From assembly GCF_030268685.1 (NCBI RefSeq), contig NZ_BSRQ01000007.1, positions 248,001 through 312,000 of the forward strand: DNA of 64,000 nt, written 5' to 3'. Below, one piece after another: positions 1-8,760 of this stretch. Position 1 is the stretch's first letter; every line of letters starts with the position of its first letter. The stretch is from Microtetraspora sp. NBRC 13810 (lineage in GTDB: Bacteria > Actinomycetota > Actinomycetes > Streptosporangiales > Streptosporangiaceae). Below the pieces are notes generated by a model, which ran no database searches, was not told the origin of the DNA, and worked only from the letters and a program-made list of their open reading frames with translations. Both the position numbers and the translations under genes were made by a program.

Positions 1-13
1 CCGGCTCGCTCGC

Positions 14-562
14 TCACGCACCCCCCTGGCTGCTTCGGTAACCGTTCAAGCGCACGCAGATGTGCCCCTCGGCGTCGAGCGGCTGGCCGCACAGCGGGCA
101 GGGCGGGCGGCCGGCGGCCACGAGCGCCAGCGCCCGCTGGGTGAAGGCCCGGGCCACGCCCGCGGTGAGCCGCACCCGCAGCACCGCGGGCTCGGGCGCC
201 TCCAGATCATCCTCGTCGGTGATCTCCTGGGCCTCGATCACCACCCGCGAGTCCTCGGGGTCCCAGGCCAGGGCCATGGTGCCGACCCGGAAATCCTCGT
301 CGATCGGCTGTTCGAGCGGGCCGTTGTCGGTGAGGTCGACCGGCGCGACGGCGGGGACGTGGGCCACTCCGCCGCTCCTGCGCAGCACCTCGTCCAACAG
401 CTCGTCGAGGCGATCGGCGAGCGCCGCCACCTGGAACTTCTCGAGCCCGACCGTGGTCAGCCTGCCCTGGGAACGGGCCTGCAGGAAGAAGGCTCGTCCT
501 CCCGGTTGACCTACGGCACCGGCTACAAACCTCTCAGGCGGATCGTAGTCGAAGACCGGCAT
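14..562 (-). CDS. DUF3090 family protein
   Basis: 182 residues, matching the actinobacterial DUF3090 family in its opening (MPVFDYDPPERFVAG) and length. The C-terminus carries a CPLC motif at about residues 155-158 and a further Cys at 169 preceded by His (GHIC), which looks like a small zinc-binding knuckle; the metal is inference. The family has no established biochemical function. It starts 9 bases after the stop of the upstream phosphatase gene on the same strand, so the two are very likely co-transcribed, as is usual for DUF3090 and MSMEG_4193-type phosphatases in actinobacteria. An AAGG about 8 bases upstream supports the ATG. The gene lies at the window edge, so further operon members may lie outside. 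Confidence 0.88.
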   Translation of the reverse strand: MPVFDYDPPERFVAGAVGQPGGRAFFLQARSQGRLTTVGLEKFQVAALADRLDELLDEVLRRSGGVAHVPAVAPVDLTDNGPLEQPIDEDFRVGTMALAWDPEDSRVVIEAQEITDEDDLEAPEPAVLRVRLTAGVARAFTQRALALVAAGRPPCPLCGQPLDAEGHICVRLNGYRSSQGGA

Positions 563-571
563 AGCCCGACC

Positions 572-1270
572 TTACGCGGTTCCGGCTCCGCCGCCGACGG
601 CGGCGTCGCTCTCGGTGGAGTTTTCTGCCCCGTCGCCGTCCGCCGGATCCGGCGGACGGAGCGCCGCGACGTCACCGCCGACGTCGTTGAGCCGCAGCAC
701 GAAGGGGCGCAGGGGGGTGTAGCGGATGGCGGTGAGGGAGGCGGGGTCGGCGACGATCCGCTGGAACTGGTCCAGGTGCAGCCCCAGGGCATCGGCGACG
801 ACCGCCTTGATCACGTCTCCGTGGCTGCACACGAGGTAGACGCCGTTGGGGCCGATCTTGGCGTTCCACTCCCTGACGGCGGCGACGGCGCGGTGCTGGA
901 CGGCGGCGAGCGCCTCCCCACCGGGGAAGACGACGGCGCTCGGATGGGCCTGCACGACGGGCCACAGCGGGTCCTTGGCGAGCTCCTTCAGGGGGCGGCC
1001 GGTCCACTCTCCGTAACCGCACTCGCCGAACCGCTCGTCGGTCAGCACCTCGACGCCGGCGCGGCCCGCCGCGACCGCCTGCGCGGTCTCCTGGCAGCGC
1101 TCCAGCGGGCTCGCGACCACCGCGTCCAGGTCGAGCGGCGCGAGCCGCTCGCCGAGGGCCTTGGCCTGTCTCAGCCCTTCCTCGCTCAGATGCACGCCCG
1201 GGGTCCAGCCGGCGAGGACCGGTCCGGTCAGCTCTGTCAGCCCGTGCCGGGCGAGCAAGAGGGTCGTCAC
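572..1270 (-). CDS. histidine phosphatase family protein (MSMEG_4193-like)
   Basis: 232 residues from a GTG start chosen because the product then opens directly with the beta strand leading to the RHG motif (LLLARHG, about residues 4-10) that carries the catalytic phospho-histidine. The second conserved His lies in VCSHGDVIK near the middle, and an acidic FGECGYGEW segment follows the first half, as in phosphoglycerate-mutase-like phosphatases. Substrate unknown. The last 25 residues are a low-complexity Gly/Ala/Asp tail. A longer open frame continues far upstream antisense to the aldo/keto reductase and is not considered coding. Forms an operon with the DUF3090 gene. Confidence 0.88.
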   Translation of the reverse strand: MTTLLLARHGLTELTGPVLAGWTPGVHLSEEGLRQAKALGERLAPLDLDAVVASPLERCQETAQAVAAGRAGVEVLTDERFGECGYGEWTGRPLKELAKDPLWPVVQAHPSAVVFPGGEALAAVQHRAVAAVREWNAKIGPNGVYLVCSHGDVIKAVVADALGLHLDQFQRIVADPASLTAIRYTPLRPFVLRLNDVGGDVAALRPPDPADGDGAENSTESDAAVGGGAGTA

Positions 1271-1393
1271 ATGCCACAGACTAAGCCCCGAGCGCGAAAC
1301 GACCGCAATCTCCCCTGGAAAGCGATTTCCATCAGGGCCGCTGCCTGGGGCGGCACCACGTCGGATACGTGCGAACGGTAATCTGGCCGGATC

Positions 1394-2338
1394 ATGGAGC
1401 AGCGCTATGCCGGTCGGAGCGGGCTGTCGGTCTCGCGTCTCGGGCTCGGCACGATGACGTGGGGGCGCGACACCGGCGCGGAGGAGGCGGCGGCGCAGCT
1501 GCGCGCGTTCGCCGAGGCCGGCGGCACGCTGATCGACACCGCCGACGTCTACTCCGGCGGCGACGCGGAGCTTCTGCTGGGGCGGCTCATGCGCGACGTG
1601 GTGCCCAGGTCGGAGCTGGTCGTCGCGACGAAGGCGGTGCTCACGCCGGACGGCCCGCGGCCCTGCGACGCCTCCCGCCGGCATCTGATCGCGGCGGCCG
1701 ACGCCTCGCTGGCCCGTCTGGGGGTCAACGACGTGGAGCTGTGGCAGCTGCACGCCTTCGACCCGGACGTGCCGCTGGAGGAGACCCTCGCCGCCGTCGA
1801 CACGATCGTGACCTCCGGCCGCGCGGCCTACGCCGGAGTGTGCAACTACGCCGGCTGGCAGCTCGCCGCCGCGGCCGTGGGCCAGCGCTCGGCCAGGGAC
1901 AGCGCGCCGATCGTGGCCGTCCAGGCGGAATACTCGCTGCTCGCCCGCGACGCCGAGCGCGAGCTGCTGCCGGCCGCGGAGTACGCCGGGGCGGGCCTGC
2001 TGGCCTGGTCGCCGCTCGGCCGGGGGGTGCTGACCGGCAAATACCGCACGGGCATCCCCGCCGACTCCCGCGCCGCCACCCCGCATTTCGCCGACTTCGT
2101 CCGGCCCTACCTCGACGAGCGGTCCCGCCGGGTCGTCGAGTCGGTCGCCACGGCCGCCGAGGGGCTCGGCGTGTCGCCGCTCTCGGTGGCCCTGTCATGG
2201 GTCCGCGACCAGCCGGGCGTCAGCGCCGCGATCGTCGGCGCCCGCACCGGCGCCCAGTTGTCCGGCATCCTCCAGGCCGAGGAGCTGACCCTGCCGCACG
2301 AGATCCGGGAGGCGCTCGACGACGTGTCGGCCGACTGA
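1394..2338 (+). CDS. aldo/keto reductase
   Basis: 314-residue cytosolic NADPH-dependent oxidoreductase of the AKR superfamily, subfamily unknown. The catalytic tetrad is visible: Asp and Tyr in LIDTADVYSGG, Lys in VVATKA and His in ELWQLHAFD. C-terminal blocks WSPLGRGVLTGKY and ALSWVRDQPGVSAAIVGARTGAQ match the cofactor-binding loops. Full length for the family. It is divergent from the phosphatase gene, with about 120 bases between starts. Substrate cannot be read from sequence. Confidence 0.9.
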   Translation: MEQRYAGRSGLSVSRLGLGTMTWGRDTGAEEAAAQLRAFAEAGGTLIDTADVYSGGDAELLLGRLMRDVVPRSELVVATKAVLTPDGPRPCDASRRHLIAAADASLARLGVNDVELWQLHAFDPDVPLEETLAAVDTIVTSGRAAYAGVCNYAGWQLAAAAVGQRSARDSAPIVAVQAEYSLLARDAERELLPAAEYAGAGLLAWSPLGRGVLTGKYRTGIPADSRAATPHFADFVRPYLDERSRRVVESVATAAEGLGVSPLSVALSWVRDQPGVSAAIVGARTGAQLSGILQAEELTLPHEIREALDDVSAD

Positions 2339-2654
2339 CCGCCGACCCGGCGGAGCGCCGGCCCGCCGGGAACCCGCCGGGCGCGGCTCCGGAACCGGGG
2401 GGGTCGCGGCCCACCCGCCCCCGCACGGCAGGCCGCGACCCTGCCCCCTCAGAACGAGAATAGGTCTCGCGTATCACTAATCGATACCGAATCGCAACTT
2501 TGTGTGTAAAACTTCAGCGTTTTCACAAAACTGTCAACCGGGTGGCCAGGAGGGGTGGCCTGGCAGAACGGCGGTCGCACCTGGCAGAGACGCCCGGGGG
2601 GAATGCGAGCGCATGGCCCGTGCCACCCGCGACGACGACGCGGAGGGAGCAGGT
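2339..2654. other. intergenic region with hairpin and AT-rich promoter segment
   Basis: No gene seen. The first part holds an 11-bp inverted repeat (GGGTCGCGGCC at 2401-2411 and its complement at 2431-2441), a possible terminator of the aldo/keto reductase without a T run. From about 2455 to 2540 base composition drops sharply to AT-rich, the likely promoter area for the downstream secreted protein. Confidence 0.5.
2503..2527. promoter_or_regulatory. inverted repeat, possible operator
   Basis: TGTGTAAAAC (2503-2512) and GTTTTCACA (2519-2527) form a near-perfect inverted repeat with a 6-base centre inside the AT-rich stretch about 130 bases before the next start. The outer TGTG/CACA arms recall Crp-type sites, but spacing and context do not prove this. 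Confidence 0.3.
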
Positions 2655-3611
2655 ATGGGGAGGGCTCGCGGAAGACGTGTTGTATCGGCCGGGGCGCTCG
2701 CGCTGGCCATCGGAGGCATACCCATCTCCGGGGCGTCGGCGGCGGCCGGGCCGGACGAGTGCCACGCCGGGCAGGGCGACCCCGTGGCCGGGCTCGCCGA
2801 CGGCCTGTGCCACCTGCTCGGCGACGTCACCAGCGCCGTGGACGGGCTGACCGGCGCCGCGCTGGCGCCGCTCGCCCAGCAGGCCGTCCCCGCACTCGCC
2901 GAGGAGGCCGCGAACGCCGCGGCCTCCTCGCGGCAGCCCCCGCCCCTGAAGGTCGCCGGGGACGAGACGGACGAGGAGGCCGGGGAGCACGAGACGCCCG
3001 TCGAGCGGGACGCCGCCGCCCCCATGCCGCTGGAGGACTGGGAGGCGCCACCGGTGCAGACCGCCGGCGACCTGCTGGCCGACGCGCTGGAGGACATGTG
3101 CCTGCCCGGGTTGGGCGTGCCCGGATGCGAGGCCGCCGAGCCCGGTGACGAAACCGGGCAGCCGGCGCCCGCTCCCCCGGACGAGGCGCGCGGGGAGGAG
3201 CACCTGACCGGCGTGGAGGCCGGCATGGAGGCCGAGGTGGAGGTCGTGGCACTGCCCGCCCGGACGCCGCCCTCGCCGCCGCTGCCGCGCCCGCCGTACC
3301 GGCTCGCCGACACGGCCGTCCCGACCGGCCCTGAGCCGTCCGGCCCCGGGGCGGTCGACGTCGACACGCCCCGGCTGGACCTGTTGTGGCCCTACGTCGA
3401 GCAGTTGCCCGAGCGGCTGCGGGTCGCGCCGGGAAACGTCAGGCAGAAGCGGCCCTCGGACGACTCGCTGGGCACCGCGCTGACCGCCGCGCTGCTGCTG
3501 TCGGCGATCCTCGCGGCCAGGTTCGGCCACACGCGCCGCTCGCGCGCCGCCGACGGCTCCATTCCCTTCGAGCCGCTGCACCCGCGCGGCGGCCGGCACC
3601 GGCTCGCCTGA
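2655..3611 (+). CDS. secreted, C-terminally membrane-anchored protein of unknown function
   Basis: 318 residues from an ATG with an excellent ribosome binding site (GGAGGGAG, about 5 bases away); longer upstream starts lack one. N-terminus is a signal peptide (basic MGRARGRR, hydrophobic core, SGASAAA cleavage region). The mature part is acidic and Pro/Ala-rich, with four Cys (ECHAG, GLCHLL, DMCLPG, GCEAA) that could form disulfides. A single hydrophobic segment near residues 275-292 is followed by basic residues (FGHTRRSRA), giving a type I membrane topology. I do not recognise a named domain. Codon use is ordinary for the window. Confidence 0.72.
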   Translation: MGRARGRRVVSAGALALAIGGIPISGASAAAGPDECHAGQGDPVAGLADGLCHLLGDVTSAVDGLTGAALAPLAQQAVPALAEEAANAAASSRQPPPLKVAGDETDEEAGEHETPVERDAAAPMPLEDWEAPPVQTAGDLLADALEDMCLPGLGVPGCEAAEPGDETGQPAPAPPDEARGEEHLTGVEAGMEAEVEVVALPARTPPSPPLPRPPYRLADTAVPTGPEPSGPGAVDVDTPRLDLLWPYVEQLPERLRVAPGNVRQKRPSDDSLGTALTAALLLSAILAARFGHTRRSRAADGSIPFEPLHPRGGRHRLA

Positions 3612-3638
3612 ACCCCCCGGGCGGCGCCCGCGCGAGGG

Positions 3639-4400
3639 TCAGCCCATCGCGTGGGCGCCGCCGTCCACGTGCAGGATCTCGCCGCTGGTGGCGGGGAACC
3701 AGTCGGACAGCAGGGCCACGCACGCCTTGGCGGTCGGCACCGGGTCCGACAGGTCCCAGCCGAGCGGGGCGCGGGCCGGCCAGCTCTCCTCGAAGTCCTT
3801 GAACCCGGGGATGCTCTTGGCCGCCATCGTGCGCAGCGGCCCGGCGGCCACCAGGTTGACCCGGATGCCGTGCGCGGCCAGGTCGCGGGCGAGGTAACGG
3901 GAGCAGGACTCCAGCCCGGCCTTCGCCACGCCCATCCAGTCGTAGACCGGCCACGCCTTGCTCGCGTCGAAGTCGAGGCCGACGACCGAGCCGCCGCCCT
4001 TCATCAGCGGCAGGCAGGCCACCGCGAGCGACTTGAAGGAGTACGTCGAGACGTGCATGGCGGTCGCGACGTCTTCCCACGAGGTCTGCAGGAAGTTGCC
4101 GCCGAGCGCGGACTGCGGCGCGAAGCCGATCGAGTGGACGACGCCGTCGAGCGCGCCGACGTGCTCCCCCACCCGCTCGGCCAGCGTGTCGAGGTGCTCG
4201 GTGTTCTGCACGTCGAGCTCGACCACCGGAGGAGGCTCCGGCAGCCGCTTGGCGATGCGCTCGACCAGGCTCAGCCGCCCGAACCCGGTCAGCACGACCT
4301 GGGCGCCCTCCTCCTGGGCCAGCTTGGCCACCGCGTAGGCGATGGAGGAGTCGGTGAGCACGCCGGTCACCAGGATGCGCTTGCCTTCGAGGATGCCCAT
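3639..4400 (-). CDS. fabI: enoyl-ACP reductase (NADH), InhA-type FabI
   Basis: 253 residues. Catalyses the last reduction of type II fatty-acid elongation (trans-2-enoyl-ACP to acyl-ACP) in the cytosol. The FabI-type cofactor motif is seen at the N-terminus (GILEGKRILVTGVLTDSSIA), the NADH-binding DVQNTEHLD lies in the first third, and the Tyr-X6-Lys catalytic pair sits in VYDWMGVAKAG. The C-terminal GGAHAMG ending is typical of short-chain FabI/InhA. Its ATG lies one base past the fabG stop codon, so the pair is a translationally coupled operon like mabA-inhA of mycobacteria. Confidence 0.96.
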   Translation of the reverse strand: MGILEGKRILVTGVLTDSSIAYAVAKLAQEEGAQVVLTGFGRLSLVERIAKRLPEPPPVVELDVQNTEHLDTLAERVGEHVGALDGVVHSIGFAPQSALGGNFLQTSWEDVATAMHVSTYSFKSLAVACLPLMKGGGSVVGLDFDASKAWPVYDWMGVAKAGLESCSRYLARDLAAHGIRVNLVAAGPLRTMAAKSIPGFKDFEESWPARAPLGWDLSDPVPTAKACVALLSDWFPATSGEILHVDGGAHAMG

Positions 4401-4401
4401 G

Positions 4402-5106
4402 TCAGTGCCCCATTCCCAGACCGCCGTCGACGGGGATCACGGCGCCGGTGATGTAGCCGGCGTCGTCGCTGGCCAGGAAGCGGACCACCCGGGCGACCTC
4501 CGCGGAGCTGGCGTAGCGCCCCAGCGGGATCTGCTTGCGGATCTGCTCCTGGTAGGCGGCCTCCAGCTCGGCCGTCATGTCGGTCTCCACGAAGCCGGGG
4601 GCGACCACGTTGACCGTGATGCCGCGCGAGCCGAGCTCACGGGCGAGGGAGCGGCCGAAGCCGATGAGCCCCGCCTTGGAGGCGGCGTAGTTGGCCTGCC
4701 CCGCCGAGCCGGCCATGGCCACCACGGAGGAGATCAGGATGATCCGGCCGCGCCGGAGCCTGAGCATGCCGCGGGTGGCGCGCTTGACGACGCGGTAGGC
4801 GCCGGTGAGGTTGGTGTCGATGACGTCGGCGAAGGTCTCCTCCTTCATCATCGCGAGCAGGGTGTCCTTGGTGATGCCCGCGTTGGCGACCACCACCTCG
4901 ACCGGTCCGTGCTCGGCCTCGGCCTTGCCGAACGCGGCGTCGACGTCGGCCGTACTCGTCACGTCGCAGCGGACGCCGAACAGGCCCTCCGGAGGCTCCC
5001 CCGAGCGGTAGGTCACGGCGACGGCGTCGTCGGCCGCGGCGAATTCACGGGCGATCGCGAGGCCGATGCCCCGATTGCCGCCGGTGACGAGAACAGAACG
5101 ACTCAT
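4402..5106 (-). CDS. fabG: 3-oxoacyl-ACP reductase FabG
   Basis: 234-residue short-chain dehydrogenase. Motifs: TGGNRGIG cofactor loop at residues 8-15, NAG in VVANAGIT, Ser in ILISSVVAMAG and Tyr-X3-Lys in ANYAASKAG. The C-terminal YITGAVIPVDGGLGMGH is the FabG signature ending. It performs the first reduction of the elongation cycle, and its product reaches FabI, encoded immediately downstream, after dehydration. It opens the operon, facing tldD across a short divergent promoter region. Confidence 0.95.
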   Translation of the reverse strand: MSRSVLVTGGNRGIGLAIAREFAAADDAVAVTYRSGEPPEGLFGVRCDVTSTADVDAAFGKAEAEHGPVEVVVANAGITKDTLLAMMKEETFADVIDTNLTGAYRVVKRATRGMLRLRRGRIILISSVVAMAGSAGQANYAASKAGLIGFGRSLARELGSRGITVNVVAPGFVETDMTAELEAAYQEQIRKQIPLGRYASSAEVARVVRFLASDDAGYITGAVIPVDGGLGMGH

Positions 5107-5141
5107 ACCTGTGACGCTATCGGCTACCCGCTGGTAAACGT

Positions 5142-5160
5142 CTTGTCCGGGGGGGACAAG
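5142..5160. promoter_or_regulatory. inverted repeat in the fabG-tldD divergent promoter region
   Basis: CTTGTCC (5142-5148) and GGACAAG (5154-5160) form a perfect 7-bp inverted repeat around five G residues, centred between the two divergent start codons. It is placed like an operator for either operon; no T run follows, so a terminator role is unlikely. Confidence 0.4.
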
Positions 5161-5183
5161 ATCACAGGGTTAGGATCGTTGAC

Positions 5184-6677
5184 ATGCGCCAGATCGATTC
5201 CGATTTCCTCGCCCTGCCGCTCCGGCAGCTCGCGGACGCCGCGTTGCAGCGCGCCCGCGACCTCGGGGCCGAGCACGCGGACTTCCGGCTGGAGCGCGTC
5301 CGCGCCGAGACGCTCCGCCTCTATGATGCCCGCCTGGAAGGTTCCATCGACGCCGACGACCTGGGCTACGCCGTGCGCGTGGTCAAGAACGGCACGTGGG
5401 GCTTCGCCGCCGGCATAGAGCTCACGCCCGAGGCCGCCGAGAAGGTCGCGGAACAGGCCGTCGAGGTGGCCGTCGTGGCCGCCCCGGTCAACCGGGAGCC
5501 GATCGAGCTGGCGCCCGAGCCGGTCCACGCGGACGCCACCTGGGTCTCCGCCTACGAGGTCGACCCGTTCGAGGTCGCCCTGAAGGACAAGGTCGCGCTG
5601 CTCGCCGACTGGTCGGGCGGCCTGCTCGGGCACGCCGACCACGTCCAGGCGTCGCTGATGCAGGTCAAGGAGCAGAAGTTCTACGCCGACACGGCCGGCA
5701 CCTCGACCACCCAGCAGCGCGTCCGGCTGCACCCCGTGCTCAACGCGATCAAGATCGCCGACGGCCGGTTCGAGGAGATGCGCACGCTCGCGCCGCCCGC
5801 CGGCCGGGGGTACGAATACCTCACCGGCACCGGGTGGGACTTCCCCGCCGAGCTGGCCCGCATCCCCGGCTACCTGGAGGAGAAGCTCAGGGCGCCCTCC
5901 GTCGAGGCGGGCGCGTACGACCTGGTGATCGACCCGTCCAACCTGTGGCTGACCATTCACGAGTCCATCGGGCACGCCACCGAGCTGGACCGGGCCCTCG
6001 GCTACGAGGCGGCCTACGCGGGCACCAGCTTCGCCACCTTCGACAAGCTGGGCGAGCTGGTCTACGGCTCCCCGGTGATGAACGTCACGGGCGACCGTAC
6101 GGCGGAGCACGGCCTCGCCACGATCGGCTTCGACGACGAGGGCGTGGCGACCCGGCGGTTCGACATCGTCTCCGGCGGCATCCTGGCCGGTTACCAGCTC
6201 GACCGGCGGATGGCGCTGATGAAGGGCCTGGGCCGGTCCAACGGGTGCGCCTTCGCCGACTCCCCCGGCCACATGCCCATCCAGCGGATGGCCAACGTGT
6301 CGCTGCAGCCCGCCGAGAACGGCCCCTCCACCGAGGAGCTGATCGCGGGCGTCGAGCGCGGCATCTACGTCGTGGGTGACAAGAGCTGGTCCATCGACAT
6401 GCAGCGCTACAACTTCCAGTTCACCGGGCAGCGCTTCTACCGGATCACCGGCGGCAGGCTCGACGGCCAGCTCCGCGACGTGGCCTACCAGGCGACCACC
6501 ACCGACTTCTGGCGCTCCATGGAGGCCGTCGGCGGCCCGCAGACCTACGTGCTGGGCGGCGCCTTCAACTGCGGCAAGGGCCAGCCCGGCCAGGTGGCCC
6601 CGGTCAGCCACGGCTGCCCGTCCGCGCTGTTCCGCGGCGTGCGGATCCTCAACACCGTCCAGGAGGGTGGCAAGTGA
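5184..6677 (+). CDS. tldD: TldD-type metalloprotease subunit
   Basis: 497 residues, full length for the TldD/PmbA family. The zinc-protease motif HESIGHATELD, with both His and the Glu, lies near residue 257, so this is the catalytic subunit of the TldD-TldE heterodimer, a cytosolic processive protease acting on unstructured peptides, including RiPP leader peptides and antitoxins in other bacteria. A conserved GGAFNCGKGQPGQVAPVSHGCP block near the C-terminus matches the family. Its stop overlaps the start region of the partner gene. A TTGACA hexamer overlaps the start codon region and is not used as promoter evidence. Confidence 0.94.
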   Translation: MRQIDSDFLALPLRQLADAALQRARDLGAEHADFRLERVRAETLRLYDARLEGSIDADDLGYAVRVVKNGTWGFAAGIELTPEAAEKVAEQAVEVAVVAAPVNREPIELAPEPVHADATWVSAYEVDPFEVALKDKVALLADWSGGLLGHADHVQASLMQVKEQKFYADTAGTSTTQQRVRLHPVLNAIKIADGRFEEMRTLAPPAGRGYEYLTGTGWDFPAELARIPGYLEEKLRAPSVEAGAYDLVIDPSNLWLTIHESIGHATELDRALGYEAAYAGTSFATFDKLGELVYGSPVMNVTGDRTAEHGLATIGFDDEGVATRRFDIVSGGILAGYQLDRRMALMKGLGRSNGCAFADSPGHMPIQRMANVSLQPAENGPSTEELIAGVERGIYVVGDKSWSIDMQRYNFQFTGQRFYRITGGRLDGQLRDVAYQATTTDFWRSMEAVGGPQTYVLGGAFNCGKGQPGQVAPVSHGCPSALFRGVRILNTVQEGGK

Positions 6678-8044
6678 TGACCCCACAGGAGATGGTCGAG
6701 CGGGCCCTCGCCCTGAGCGGCGCCGACGACTGCATCGTGATCGCGGACGAGGGCTCCACCGCGAACCTCCGCTTCGCGGGCAACACGCTGACCACCAACG
6801 GCGTGTCGCGTTCCGCCCAGCTCACCGTGATCTCGGTGGCCGGCCGGGGCGTGGGCGTGGTGTCCCGCGCCTCGGTGCGGCCCGAGCAACTGGCCGACCT
6901 GGTGGCCGCGGCCGACCGGGCCGCGCGTGACGCCCAGCCGTCGGAGGACGCCCGGCCGCTGGTCGGCGACGCGGCCTCGCCCGGCTGGGCCGACCCGGCG
7001 GCGGCCACGTCGATCGGCGTGTTCGCGGACCTCGCGCCCGCTCTCGGCGCGGCGTTCGACGCCGCCGAGAGCGGCGACCGCCGCCTGTACGGCTTCGCCG
7101 AACACTCGGTGACCAGCACCTTCCTCGGCTCGACCAGCGGGCTGCGGCTGCGCCACGACCAGCCGACCGGCCGCTTCGAGCTCAACGCGAAGTCGCCGGA
7201 CATGAAGCGCTCGGCGTGGACCGGGGTCGCCACCCGCGACTTCGCGGACGTCGACGTGGCGGCGCTGGACGCCTCGCTGGCCCAGCGGCTCGGCTGGGCC
7301 GAGGTCCGCGTCGACCTGCCGGCCGGGCGCTACGAGACGCTGATCCCGCCGACCGCGGTCGCCGACCTGATGACCTACATGTACTGGTCCGCCGGGGCGC
7401 GCGACGCGGCCGACGGCAGCACGGTGTTCTCCAGGCCGGGCGGCGGGACGCGGCTGGGCGAGGCGCTCACGGACGTCCCGGTGCGCCTGTACAGCGACCC
7501 GGCGGCCGAGGGCATCCAGTGCGCGCCGTTCGTGGTCGCGCACGCCTCCAGCCGCAACGGCTCGGTCTTCGACAACGGGCTGCCGCTGGCCGGGACCGAC
7601 TGGATCGAGGGCGGCAGGCTGGCCAACCTGCTCTCCACCCGCTACTCCGCCGAGCTGGCCGGACTGTCCCCGGCTCCGCCCATCGACAACCTGATCATGA
7701 CGGGTCCCGAGGGCGGGCGGTCGCTGGCGGAGATGATCGCCGCCACCGAGCGCGGCCTGCTGCTGACCTGCCTGTGGTACATCCGCGAGGTGGATCCGCA
7801 GACGCTGCTGCTCACCGGCCTGACCCGGGACGGCGTCTACCTGGTGGAGCGCGGCGAGGTGGTCGGCGAGGTGAACAACTTCCGGTTCAACGAGAGCCCG
7901 GTCGACCTGCTCGGGCGGATCTCCGAGGTCGGCTCCTCCACCCCGACGCTGCCCAGGGAGTGGGGCGACTACTTCACCCGCGCCATCATGCCCGCGCTGC
8001 GCGTGCCCGACTTCAACATGTCGACGGTCAGCCAGGCCAGCTGA
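6674..8044 (+). CDS. tldE: TldE/PmbA-type subunit
   Basis: 456 residues, homologous to TldD but lacking the HExxxH zinc motif, as expected for the non-catalytic TldE (PmbA) partner. GTG at 6674 and ATG at 6677 are both usable; AGGAGG at 6661-6666 serves either, inside the end of tldD, whose TGA overlaps the GTG. This is clear translational coupling for a heterodimer. The segment EVNNFRFNESPVDLLGRI near the C-terminus is typical of the family. The substrate is not known; the peptide gene at 20.8 kb is one speculative candidate. Confidence 0.93.
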   Translation: MMTPQEMVERALALSGADDCIVIADEGSTANLRFAGNTLTTNGVSRSAQLTVISVAGRGVGVVSRASVRPEQLADLVAAADRAARDAQPSEDARPLVGDAASPGWADPAAATSIGVFADLAPALGAAFDAAESGDRRLYGFAEHSVTSTFLGSTSGLRLRHDQPTGRFELNAKSPDMKRSAWTGVATRDFADVDVAALDASLAQRLGWAEVRVDLPAGRYETLIPPTAVADLMTYMYWSAGARDAADGSTVFSRPGGGTRLGEALTDVPVRLYSDPAAEGIQCAPFVVAHASSRNGSVFDNGLPLAGTDWIEGGRLANLLSTRYSAELAGLSPAPPIDNLIMTGPEGGRSLAEMIAATERGLLLTCLWYIREVDPQTLLLTGLTRDGVYLVERGEVVGEVNNFRFNESPVDLLGRISEVGSSTPTLPREWGDYFTRAIMPALRVPDFNMSTVSQAS

Positions 8045-8056
8045 CCGCGGAGACCG

Positions 8057-8088
8057 ACCGGCCCGCCCGCGTTCCCGGGCGGGCCGGT
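8057..8088. terminator. bidirectional intrinsic-type terminator
   Basis: A perfect 13-bp stem (ACCGGCCCGCCCG at 8057-8069, complement at 8076-8088) with a 6-base loop lies between the convergent tldE and dodecin genes. There is no long T run, common for actinobacterial terminators. Confidence 0.7.
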
Positions 8089-8093
8089 CGCCG

Positions 8094-8306
8094 CTAGGCG
8101 TCCTCCAGCCGGAAGCCGATCTTCATGCCCACCTGGAAGTGCGCTATCTCACCGTCGACGATGTCACCGCGGATCTCGGTGACCTCGAACCAGTCCAGAT
8201 GTCTCAGCGTCTGTGCGGCGCGCCGCACCCCGTTGCGGACCGCCTGGTCCACGCTCTCCCCCGACGTGCCGACAATTTCGGTCACCCGATACGTACGATC
8301 CGGCAT
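8094..8306 (-). CDS. dodecin family flavin-binding protein
   Basis: 70 residues, exactly dodecin size. Dodecins assemble into hollow dodecamers that store or buffer flavins in the cytosol. The family pattern is clear: YRVTEIVGTS at the N-terminus, DQAVRNGVRRAAQTLRHLDWFEV with the flavin-stacking Trp, and the ending HFQVGMKIGFRLEDA. ATG at 8306 is preceded by GGGGGA about 5 bases away; a longer frame upstream is a shadow of the next gene. Monocistronic and convergent to tldE. Confidence 0.93.
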   Translation of the reverse strand: MPDRTYRVTEIVGTSGESVDQAVRNGVRRAAQTLRHLDWFEVTEIRGDIVDGEIAHFQVGMKIGFRLEDA

Positions 8307-8393
8307 CCTGTCCCCCTTAACTGAGCACCAGGATCGCACGATCTCCCGCGAGATCCCCCCGCGCGTTGGCACCCGCTCTTCCCGAGGTCTAAC

Positions 8394-8714
8394 GTGGAGA
8401 ACGTGAAGGTATGGCGCCGCCGTCCACTTGTGCACGCGGTGACCGATGCTCAGCCCTCGCTGAGTGAGGACATCGGCCGCCGGGAGAAGCGCTACCTGAT
8501 TCAGATGGGCATACGCACGCTGTGCCTGATCCTCGCGGTCGTGGTGCCGGCGCCGTGGCCCATCCGGGGGCTCTTCATCGCCGGGGCGATTTTTTTGCCA
8601 TACATTGCCGTGATCGGAGCCAACGAGCGGCAGACGGCCACGCCATCGGCCTTCGAGGCCTCGGATGCTAACCAAAACGAGATACCAAGGCACCGACGCG
8701 AGATCGGGTCGTGA
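8394..8714 (+). CDS. DUF3099 family small membrane protein
   Basis: 106 residues with two predicted membrane segments (MGIRTLCLILAVVVPAPW and GLFIAGAIFLPYIAVIGA) after a basic, cytosolic N-terminus, and a polar tail. Size, position of the two helices and the EDIGRREKRYLIQMG approach to helix 1 match DUF3099. Function unknown. GTG at 8394 is used here; GTG at 8403 would shorten it by three residues. It ends just before the promoter of the structured RNA. Confidence 0.8.
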   Translation: MENVKVWRRRPLVHAVTDAQPSLSEDIGRREKRYLIQMGIRTLCLILAVVVPAPWPIRGLFIAGAIFLPYIAVIGANERQTATPSAFEASDANQNEIPRHRREIGS

Positions 8715-8721
8715 CTAAGTC

Positions 8722-8753
8722 TTGACGCATCCTATGGGTTGTAGGTGTACGCT
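8722..8753 (+). promoter_or_regulatory. putative promoter of the 6C-like RNA
   Basis: TTGACG (8722-8727) and TACGCT (8748-8753) resemble actinobacterial -35 and TANNNT -10 elements and lie directly before the first hairpin. Their 20-base spacing is longer than ideal, so the exact -10 is uncertain. Confidence 0.4.
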
Positions 8754-8760
8754 TTAGCCA

